A stretch of 5,246 nt of DNA. Origin: Chitinophagaceae bacterium. GTDB lineage: Bacteria; Bacteroidota; Bacteroidia; Chitinophagales; Chitinophagaceae. The notes beneath the pieces were generated by a model that worked only from the letters and a program-made list of their open reading frames with translations, was not told the DNA's origin and made no database searches. Position numbers and translations under genes: made by a program. Below, one piece after another: positions 1 through 5,246 of the stretch. Where the stretch lies: positions 1 to 5,246 of the forward strand of contig CANHUK010000166.1 in assembly GCA_947463755.1 (NCBI GenBank), given 5' to 3'. The first letter of the stretch is position 1. Each line of letters opens with the position of its first letter.

Positions 1-27
1 GGCCGGTGGCGATGCTTCGCGCCGGCC
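1..27. other. strong stem-loop upstream of the lyase gene
   Basis: GGCCGG at 1-6 is the exact reverse complement of CCGGCC at 22-27. Inside it, GCGA (9-12) pairs with TCGC (17-20) around a TGCT loop, leaving only a small internal mismatch (7-8 against 21). This gives about ten base pairs, nearly all GC, and the stem may extend left of the window. No T-run follows, so it is not a classical intrinsic terminator. It could be an mRNA-processing or stabilising hairpin at the head of the nan genes, or a chance structure inside the end of an upstream gene. The pairing is directly visible; any role is inference. Confidence 0.45.
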
Positions 28-54
28 GGACATTCATCCCTGAAAACCTTTCAT

Positions 55-999
55 ATGGCAGTATTCCAGGGGCTTATCGCAGCTCCATTCACTCCGATGC
101 ATGCGGATGGTTCCCTGCATCTCGAACTCATCCCCCGATATCATCAGTTCCTGAAGCGTAATGGTGTTCGCGGTGCCTTCATCTGTGGATCCACGGGTGA
201 GGGTGTGAGTCTGTCCGTTCACGAAAAGCGGCAGGTCATCGATGCCTGGGGCGCAGTTGCGGCAGACGACCCCGATTTTGCGGTGATGCCATTGGTGGGC
301 GGTACATCCCTGACCGAATGCCGGGACCTGGCGCGGCATGCCCGGGACGCGGGCATGGATGCCATTTCCTTCACGGCGCCTTATTATTTCAGGCCGGCCG
401 ATGCGCGTGCGTTGGCAGACTGCTGCATGGAAGTTGGCTCCGCTGTGCCGGAGATGCCCTTCTATTACTATCATATTCCGGTGCTCACCGGGGTGGGTAC
501 ACCCATGATCGATCTCCTGCAGGCCATACATGGAAGGATGCCATCTTTTGCGGGGATAAAATACACCCACGAGGATTTTATGGATTATCTTTCCTGTATT
601 CATTTTGAGCGGGGACGCTACAACATGCTGTGGGGCCGGGATGAGAACATGCTGCCTGCCCTTTCGCTCGGCGCGCCCGGAGCCGTGGGCAGCACCTACA
701 ACTACGCAGCGCCGTTGTATCTCGACCTGTTGTCTGCGCATGCCTCCGGAGACCTTGCTACGGCAAGGCAACTCCAGCAGCAGTCGATCGATATGATCCG
801 CCTGCTCGGGAAGTATGGAGGCATCGCCACCGGCAAGGCCTTTATGCGCCTGGTGAGCATGGATTGTGGAGGCTTCAGGCTACCGGTCAGGAATATGTCC
901 GACGCTCAATATGAATCCTTCGTACGGGATACCGAGATCGTTGGTTTCCGATCGTTCTGCTCACGCCCGGTGTCCGTCACGGACAGGGCCGGGGCCTGA
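55..999 (+). CDS. nanL: N-acetylneuraminate lyase (sialic acid aldolase)
   Basis: Cytoplasmic class I aldolase of the DHDPS/NAL family. It cleaves N-acetylneuraminate to N-acetylmannosamine and pyruvate through a Schiff base, the first intracellular step of sialic acid breakdown. The 314 residues form one TIM barrel. The pyruvate-binding loop GSTGEG is at 45-50. The catalytic Tyr is Y139 in FYYYHIP (136-142), and the Schiff-base Lys is K169 in GIKYTHED. WGRDEN (193-198) and GSTYN (212-216) follow in the sugar-binding region. A His after the Tyr and TG at 145-146 resemble animal NPL and Bacteroides NanL more than E. coli NanA (YNIP), and argue against dihydrodipicolinate synthase. The ATG at 55 puts the family N-terminus (FQGLIAAPFTP) right at the start. 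The frame is open upstream to the window edge but offers no ATG, GTG or TTG. No Shine-Dalgarno is seen. The last 12 or so residues (SRPVSVTDRAGA) look like a non-conserved tail. The transporter gene follows after 72 bases. Confidence 0.93.
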   Translation: MAVFQGLIAAPFTPMHADGSLHLELIPRYHQFLKRNGVRGAFICGSTGEGVSLSVHEKRQVIDAWGAVAADDPDFAVMPLVGGTSLTECRDLARHARDAGMDAISFTAPYYFRPADARALADCCMEVGSAVPEMPFYYYHIPVLTGVGTPMIDLLQAIHGRMPSFAGIKYTHEDFMDYLSCIHFERGRYNMLWGRDENMLPALSLGAPGAVGSTYNYAAPLYLDLLSAHASGDLATARQLQQQSIDMIRLLGKYGGIATGKAFMRLVSMDCGGFRLPVRNMSDAQYESFVRDTEIVGFRSFCSRPVSVTDRAGA

Positions 1000-1007
1000 G
1001 CCGGGCC
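972..1007. other. GC-rich hairpins around the lyase stop codon
   Basis: GTCCG (972-976) and CGGAC (980-984) form a perfect 5-bp stem with a TCA loop in the last codons of the lyase. Next to it, GGCCGG (987-992) can pair with CCGGGCC (1001-1007) with one bulged G, enclosing the TGA stop (997-999) in the loop. No T-run follows, so an intrinsic terminator is unlikely. In an operon these could slow ribosomes or shield the mRNA from exonucleases between lyase and transporter. The pairings are visible but short, and GC-rich sequence forms such stems by chance. Confidence 0.25.
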
Positions 1008-1071
1008 AGCTTTCGACGAATCCCTGCACGGAGCCTTTCATACTAACGGTCATGTATAAACGAAGTTTGCC
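1000..1071 (+). other. lyase-transporter intergenic spacer with a 7-codon ORF
   Basis: This 72-base spacer is the only sizeable gap in an otherwise tightly packed gene set. I see no Shine-Dalgarno before the transporter ATG and no match to the Bacteroidota -7 element (TAnnTTTG), so an internal promoter is not supported. An ATG at 1052 opens a seven-codon reading frame (MYKRSLP) whose TGA at 1073-1075 overlaps the transporter ATG at 1072 in an ATGA arrangement. It could couple translation to the transporter start, but an ORF this small is easily accidental. Confidence 0.3.
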
Positions 1072-2307
1072 ATGAGGTCATCGAAGTACTATCCCTGGAT
1101 CGCCGTAGGGCTTCTCTGGGGTGTCGCGCTCCTGAATTATATGGACCGGCAGATGATCGCCACCATGCGACCCGCGATGCAGGCGGATATCGAGGACCTG
1201 CGTCAGGCGGCGAATTTCGGGCGGCTCATGGCCGTTTTCATGTGGATCTATGGCGCGATGAGTGTTTTTTCCGGAATGGTGGCGGATCGGGTGAACCGGA
1301 AGTGGCTGATCGTCGGTAGTTTGTTTGTGTGGTCGGCCGTGACCTTTGCCATGGGCTATGCACGCAGTTTCGACCAGTTGTATTTGCTCCGTGCCATCAT
1401 GGGATTCAGTGAGGCGTTGTACATACCCGGAGGACTTGCGCTCATTGCCGAATTGCATTCAGACCGGACCCGGTCGCTGGCGGTGGGGATCCATATGTCG
1501 GGCATCTACATGGGCCAGGCTTTCGGCGGCTTCGGGTCGACGATCTCGAGCATGTACAGCTGGCAACAGACTTTTATTTTCTTCGGATTCGTGGGCATGG
1601 CCTATGCCGTGCTGCTGATATTTTTCCTCAGGGACGCCCGTCGGCCTGTTATAACGGAGGAAAAGCCCGGCGTACCTGTCGCCGGTGTTTTCGACGGTTT
1701 GATCTCTCTGCTGAAATCTCCTCCTTTCTGGATCATCGTCATCTACTTCGCGGTGCCGAGCCTTCCGGGTTGGGCCATCAAGAACTGGGCGCCCACCCTG
1801 ATCTCCGAAAATCTGGGCATTGATATGTCGCGTGCCGGTCCGATCGCTACCATCTCGATCTCTGTTTCCTCCCTGCTGGGCGTACTCTGCGGTGGGATGC
1901 TGTCGGATCGATGGGTGCAAAAAAATATTCGCGGCAGGGTGTACACCGGCGCGATCGGCCTCTCCCTGACCGTACCGGCCATGTTGTTGATGGGTTTTGG
2001 CACTGAGCTGCCGCATATCCTCACCGCGGCCTTTCTATTCGGCTTTGGATTCGGGATGTTCGATACCAACAACATGCCGATCCTATGCCAATTTGTGAGA
2101 CCGGATGCAAGGGCTACCGCCTATGGATTTCTGAATACAGCGGGCATCTTTACCGGGGCATTGATCACGGATTACCTCGGGAAGTCAACGGATGCCGGTA
2201 ACCTTGGGCGCGACTTCGCCTGGCTGGGTGTGGTGGTGATCCTGGCCGTTGTCCTTCAACTGCTCTTCCTGCGACCGAAACCAGCTCAATCTAACGTCAA
2301 CGTATAA
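1072..2307 (+). CDS. nanT: MFS sialic acid transporter (NanT-like)
   Basis: Inner-membrane major facilitator superfamily carrier, inferred to import free N-acetylneuraminate, probably with protons. The 411 residues show about twelve hydrophobic segments, near 8-28, 50-70, 78-97, 102-126, 136-158, 167-186, 217-240, 255-276, 289-310, 313-337, 345-368 and 382-401. A longer polar stretch at about 187-215 fits the central cytoplasmic loop. The MFS loop 2-3 motif is clear as GMVADRVNRK (68-77), with its half-repeat copy GGMLSDR at 274-280. NYMDRQ at 22-27 in the first helix is typical of organic-anion MFS carriers. MFS membership is certain. The substrate rests on position between lyase and sialidase and on overall resemblance to Bacteroidota NanT. 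A hexuronate or other sugar-acid carrier would look similar in sequence alone. The sialidase gene starts 10 bases after the stop, so co-transcription is likely. Confidence 0.88.
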   Translation: MRSSKYYPWIAVGLLWGVALLNYMDRQMIATMRPAMQADIEDLRQAANFGRLMAVFMWIYGAMSVFSGMVADRVNRKWLIVGSLFVWSAVTFAMGYARSFDQLYLLRAIMGFSEALYIPGGLALIAELHSDRTRSLAVGIHMSGIYMGQAFGGFGSTISSMYSWQQTFIFFGFVGMAYAVLLIFFLRDARRPVITEEKPGVPVAGVFDGLISLLKSPPFWIIVIYFAVPSLPGWAIKNWAPTLISENLGIDMSRAGPIATISISVSSLLGVLCGGMLSDRWVQKNIRGRVYTGAIGLSLTVPAMLLMGFGTELPHILTAAFLFGFGFGMFDTNNMPILCQFVRPDARATAYGFLNTAGIFTGALITDYLGKSTDAGNLGRDFAWLGVVVILAVVLQLLFLRPKPAQSNVNV

Positions 2308-2317
2308 CCGAAAATAT

Positions 2318-3925
2318 ATGCGTCGGAACGATCTATTACCCATTCGTCTTTTGCTGAGTGCGGCCATGTTATTGCTGGCCGTGCATACAACCCATGCCCT
2401 CGGATCGTTTGTATCCGTCGGGGATTCGGATCTCATCGTCCGTCAGGTGCCGATCACGGTTCCGTTGTTGCAGGGTGTTTCTTCCGGGCCGGTGCATCGG
2501 ACGGACATCCGTTTGAATGCTGCTGCCGGTGGTCGCAGACTCTCGGTGGTGGAGCTTTCGCTGGGTGACGATGCCGGTGCGGCTCGACTGGCGCGGGTTG
2601 AATTGTGGATGGGTGATTCTGCCACTGTTGACAAGGCGCGCCTGATCGGTTCCGTGGATCGGCCTGCCAAGCGGGTCAGTTTCTCCCCGAACGTCGACCT
2701 TAAGCCGGGGGCAACCCACTGCTGGGTCGTGCTGAAACCGTCTGAAACTGCGGCGACCGGAGATAAGGTAACCTTTTCGCTGGAGCGTATGCAGTTCCAC
2801 CTGGTGCGGGACGGCGGGTCAGGACGGCGCGCGGAAAATTTCAAGTACCCCAACAAGCAACGAGCATTATTTGTGGGAACGGCCGTTCGTCGTGCCGGCG
2901 ATGACGGGGTGCACACTTACCGCATCCCCGGCATTGTGGAGACGGACAAGGGCACGTTGCTGGCCGTTTATGACATTCGTTATCTCAATACCCGCGACCT
3001 GCCCGGTCATGTTGATGTTGGTTTGAGCCGGAGCACCGACGGGGGCCGCAGCTGGTCGCCCATGCGCGTCATCATGGATATGGGTGCGCCGCACGAAAAC
3101 AACGGAGTCGGAGATCCGACGATCCTTTTCGATCCCGCCACCAAGCGGATCATTGTCGCCGCACTGTGGAGCAAGGGTAACCGTTCCATTGCCGGGTCCA
3201 AACCCGGTCTGTCGCCGGATACCACCGGGCAGTTCGTCCTGGCACATAGTGACGATGACGGGCTTACCTGGTCTCCTACCTACACCATCACACCACAGGT
3301 CAAAGAACCGCGCTGGCATTTGTTCTTCCAGGGACCCGGCAATGGCATTGCGATGCAGGACGGACGGCTTGTCTTCCCGGCACAGTACTGGGACGAACAG
3401 CGCATGCCTTATTCTACGATCATATGGAGCGATGACCACGGGACCAGCTGGAAGGGTCGTCTGCTGGGACCGAAGTCGAATACCACAGAAAGCCAGGTGG
3501 TGGAAACGACGCCCGGTACGCTCATGCTCAACATGCGGGATAACCGTGGGAAGTTCCGCAGTGTATCTACCACCACCGATATGGGCAAGACATGGAACAC
3601 CCATCCTACGTCCTACAGCGCCCTCCCGGACCCGGTCTGCATGGGCAGTCTGATCAAGGCGAAGGTCAGGGTGAAGGGCATACTTCGTGATGTACTTTTC
3701 TTCAGCAATCCAAATACCTCTGCCGGCCGGCATCACATCACCATCCAGGCATCCCTGGACCTGGGCGAGACCTGGCAGCCGGTACATAAACTGCTGGTTG
3801 ACGAACGTGAGTGTTTCGGATATTCGTCACTGGTGACGGTGGGTACGGACCGTATCGGCATTCTTTACGAGGGCATCCGAGATCTTTATTTTGTAACCTA
3901 TCCCGTGGACAGCATCATCAAGTAA
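2318..3925 (+). CDS. nanH: exported exo-alpha-sialidase, GH33 (BNR repeats)
   Basis: Retaining sialidase that removes terminal sialic acids from glycoconjugates. The ATG at 2318 is chosen because it gives a clean signal peptide: basic MRRNDLLPIR, a hydrophobic core at 11-22, and a likely cut after THA (residue 27). An ATG at 2249 would overlap the transporter by 59 bases and bury that signal. There is no lipobox Cys, so a periplasmic or secreted protein is expected. Residues about 35-165 match a BNR-associated N-terminal beta domain; about 180-535 form the six-bladed propeller. Five Asp-boxes end in Trp246, 318, 378, 426 (Thr replacing the first Ser) and 486. Catalytic residues by pattern: R202 in YRIP, acid/base D227, E391 with R407 sixteen residues later, R471 after SNPNTSAG, and nucleophile Y502 in FGYSS. 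The whole arginine triad is therefore present. The protein ends with the propeller; no C-terminal secretion domain is seen. The epimerase gene follows after 5 bases. Confidence 0.94.
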   Translation: MRRNDLLPIRLLLSAAMLLLAVHTTHALGSFVSVGDSDLIVRQVPITVPLLQGVSSGPVHRTDIRLNAAAGGRRLSVVELSLGDDAGAARLARVELWMGDSATVDKARLIGSVDRPAKRVSFSPNVDLKPGATHCWVVLKPSETAATGDKVTFSLERMQFHLVRDGGSGRRAENFKYPNKQRALFVGTAVRRAGDDGVHTYRIPGIVETDKGTLLAVYDIRYLNTRDLPGHVDVGLSRSTDGGRSWSPMRVIMDMGAPHENNGVGDPTILFDPATKRIIVAALWSKGNRSIAGSKPGLSPDTTGQFVLAHSDDDGLTWSPTYTITPQVKEPRWHLFFQGPGNGIAMQDGRLVFPAQYWDEQRMPYSTIIWSDDHGTSWKGRLLGPKSNTTESQVVETTPGTLMLNMRDNRGKFRSVSTTTDMGKTWNTHPTSYSALPDPVCMGSLIKAKVRVKGILRDVLFFSNPNTSAGRHHITIQASLDLGETWQPVHKLLVDERECFGYSSLVTVGTDRIGILYEGIRDLYFVTYPVDSIIK

Positions 3926-3930
3926 CCGTC

Positions 3931-5157
3931 ATGACGTATTCATTGGAAGAGCTGAACAGGCTTCGAGATTTCTATCGCCGGCAGTTGTTGTCGGACACCA
4001 TACCTTTCTGGTTTCCCCGTTCTTTCGATCACGAGTACGGCGGATTTCTGCTGATGCGGGATGCCGATGGCAGCCTGATCGATGACGATAAGGGTGTCTG
4101 GATCCAGGCGAGGGCTGTTTGGATGCTCTCCACGCTCTATAACACGGTGGAACAGCGCGCTGAATGGCTGGAGGGTGCCCGGCTGGGGATGGAATTCCTG
4201 GACAGGCACTGTTTCGATACCGATGGCCGGATGTTCTTTCATATGACGCGCGACGGCCGGCCGATCCGCAAGCGCCGCTATTATTTTTCGGAGACTTTTT
4301 ATGTGATCGCGGCGGCGGCCTGGTCGAAGGCCACGGGTGACACCGTTGCCAGGGATCGCGCCATCGCGGTGTTTGAACGCTGTGTGCAATATGCCACGGT
4401 GCCCGGCCTGCTGGAGCCCAAGTTCACTGATACGCGTCCGGCCAAGGGTATCGGCGTACCGATGATCATGATGAACACGGCGCAGGAACTGCGTGCGAAT
4501 ACCGGATACGATCGTTGCGATGCCCTGATCGACACCTGGATCACCGAGATCGAGCGGGATTTTGTCAAGGATGACATTCAATGTGTCATGGAACAGGTGG
4601 CGCCGGATGGCAGTATCATCGATCACATCGATGGCCGGACCCTGAATCCGGGCCACGCCATCGAGGGTGCCTGGTTCATCCTGAATGAGGCCCGCCACCG
4701 TGGGAACGATCCGCGGCTCATCGCCCTCGGTTGCCGTATGCTGGATTACATGTGGCCCAGGGGCTGGGATGAGCAATACGGCGGGATCCTCTATTTCCGG
4801 GATGTTTACGGCAAGCCGGTACAGGAATACTGGCAGGATATGAAATTCTGGTGGCCGCACAATGAGGCCATCATCGCTACGCTGATGGCATACCTGCTCA
4901 CCGGCGATGACAAATATGCGACCTGGCACCGCATGGTGCATGATTACAGTTACGATCACTTTCACGATAAGGTCAACGGAGAATGGTTCGGCTATCTGCA
5001 TCGCGACGGAACCATTGCGCAGACTGCGAAGGGAAATCTCTTCAAGTGCACTTTTCATCTGCCCCGGCAGGAATGGCTTTGTGATGTCCTGCTGACTGAG
5101 CGGCTGGCCTCGGAAGATTCCGCCAACCGCTTGTATGCAGAAAAATCCATGGCATGA
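3931..5157 (+). CDS. nanE: N-acylglucosamine 2-epimerase (AGE family)
   Basis: Cytoplasmic epimerase expected to interconvert N-acetylmannosamine, the lyase product, and N-acetylglucosamine. The 408 residues match the usual family length of about 390-420 and form an (alpha/alpha)6 barrel. Visible family motifs are WIQARAVW (57-64), RRYYFSETFY (115-124), NPGHAIEGAW (239-248), KFWWPHNEA (305-313) and FKCTFHLPRQEW (371-382). H242 and H376 lie 134 residues apart, as the two catalytic histidines do in characterised AGE enzymes; R61, E245 and H310 are probable substrate-site residues. The ATG at 3931 is 5 bases after the sialidase stop. An earlier in-frame ATG at 3811 would add 40 residues read from inside the sialidase gene that do not look like the family, so it was rejected. 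Cellobiose 2-epimerases share this fold, but the nan context points to ManNAc. This is not the ManNAc-6-phosphate epimerase that is called NanE in E. coli. Confidence 0.92.
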   Translation: MTYSLEELNRLRDFYRRQLLSDTIPFWFPRSFDHEYGGFLLMRDADGSLIDDDKGVWIQARAVWMLSTLYNTVEQRAEWLEGARLGMEFLDRHCFDTDGRMFFHMTRDGRPIRKRRYYFSETFYVIAAAAWSKATGDTVARDRAIAVFERCVQYATVPGLLEPKFTDTRPAKGIGVPMIMMNTAQELRANTGYDRCDALIDTWITEIERDFVKDDIQCVMEQVAPDGSIIDHIDGRTLNPGHAIEGAWFILNEARHRGNDPRLIALGCRMLDYMWPRGWDEQYGGILYFRDVYGKPVQEYWQDMKFWWPHNEAIIATLMAYLLTGDDKYATWHRMVHDYSYDHFHDKVNGEWFGYLHRDGTIAQTAKGNLFKCTFHLPRQEWLCDVLLTERLASEDSANRLYAEKSMA

Positions 5158-5246
5158 TAAGCATCCGATCTAATCAGAGGATCTGCCTGGCTTTATTGCT
5201 GTTGACGGCCGCCTCCTGCCGGAAGGAGTCGACTCCGCAGGCTCCC
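5154..5246 (+). CDS. lipoprotein N-terminus (gene runs off the window)
   Basis: Only the first 31 codons are present. The ATG at 5154 overlaps the epimerase TGA (5155-5157) as ATGA, a typical sign of translational coupling, so the gene probably belongs to the same operon. The start reads MISIRSNQRI, then the hydrophobic CLALLLLTAAS, then Cys22 followed by RKESTPQAP. This is a type II (lipoprotein) signal peptide with TAASC as the lipobox. Ala rather than Leu at -3 is acceptable, and charged residues just after the Cys are common in surface-exposed Bacteroidota lipoproteins. The mature domain is outside the window, so the function cannot be read. In related nan loci this position is often filled by a sialate O-acetylesterase, a beta-hexosaminidase or another glycan-processing enzyme, but that is only a guess from context. 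Confidence 0.75.
   Translation, partial: MISIRSNQRICLALLLLTAASCRKESTPQAP

Noticed and set aside
34..771. 245-codon open frame on the - strand opposite the lyase
   Set aside because: It is a shadow of nanL with low-complexity, Arg/His-rich translation and no conserved pattern.
1034..1042. CCTTTCATA repeated at 47-55 and 1034-1042, before lyase and transporter
   Set aside because: A shared 9-mer is expected many times by chance in 5.2 kb, and the flanks and distances to the two starts differ.
2249..2317. Earlier ATG for the sialidase
   Set aside because: It overlaps the transporter's C-terminal codons by 59 bases and would place 23 extra residues before a well-formed signal peptide.
3084..3653. 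189-codon + strand frame inside the sialidase gene
   Set aside because: It is out of frame with the sialidase, rich in Arg/Pro/Ser as expected for a shifted frame, and has no motifs.
2867..3787. 306-codon open frame on the - strand opposite the sialidase
   Set aside because: It lies fully inside a GH33 gene with five Asp-boxes and intact catalytic residues. The antisense protein shows no family features.
3887..3900. TATTTTG-like string near the sialidase 3' end as a Bacteroidota promoter for the epimerase
   Set aside because: It is one base short of TAnnTTTG, I see no paired -33 TTTG element, and the 5-base junction argues for read-through transcription.
3811..3930. Earlier ATG for the epimerase
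   Set aside because: The 40 extra residues come from sialidase coding sequence in another frame and do not resemble AGE N-termini; the ATG at 3931 fits family length.
3940..5058. 372-codon open frame on the - strand opposite the epimerase gene
   Set aside because: Its translation has no recognisable motif or signal, and the + strand carries a full AGE-family protein with catalytic residues. Long antisense frames are expected from GC-rich codon use.

Overview
The window holds a compact, one-direction sialic-acid (N-acetylneuraminate, Neu5Ac) utilisation operon, all on the + strand. It contains four complete genes and the first 31 codons of a fifth. The proteins look like the Bacteroidota version of the nan pathway. 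Supporting signs are a eukaryote-like NanL lyase with a YYYHIP active site, an MFS-type sialate transporter instead of a TRAP or SSS carrier, a two-domain GH33 sialidase, and a renin-binding-protein-type epimerase instead of a ManNAc kinase. The starts also lack a Shine-Dalgarno sequence and several follow A/T-rich stretches, and the last gene begins with a lipoprotein signal typical of Bacteroidota. Base composition is clearly GC-rich for that phylum (estimated by eye), so a GC-rich environmental lineage fits better than gut Bacteroides. A Verrucomicrobiota or similar host cannot be excluded from this sequence alone.

Layout: 1-54 is a short leader with a strong hairpin at 1-27 and possibly the tail of an upstream gene. 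55-999 is the N-acetylneuraminate lyase. 1000-1071 is the only real gap between genes. 1072-2307 is the MFS transporter. 2318-3925 is the exported sialidase, starting 10 bases after the transporter stop. 3931-5157 is the N-acylglucosamine 2-epimerase, starting 5 bases after the sialidase stop. 5154-5246 is the start of a lipoprotein gene that overlaps the epimerase stop by 4 bases and runs off the window.

How they work together (inference from family knowledge): the exported sialidase releases terminal sialic acid from glycoconjugates outside the inner membrane. The MFS carrier brings the free sugar into the cytoplasm. The lyase splits it to N-acetylmannosamine plus pyruvate, and the epimerase converts N-acetylmannosamine to N-acetylglucosamine. 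A hexokinase-type GlcNAc kinase encoded elsewhere would then feed the amino-sugar pathway. No kinase, regulator, SusC/SusD-type outer-membrane pair, RNA gene, mobile element or CRISPR array is visible. All expected catalytic residues are present in the three enzymes, so the pathway segment appears intact. I see a well-formed example of a known system and no convincing sign of an undescribed one; the open points are the fifth gene, the hairpins and the missing promoter.
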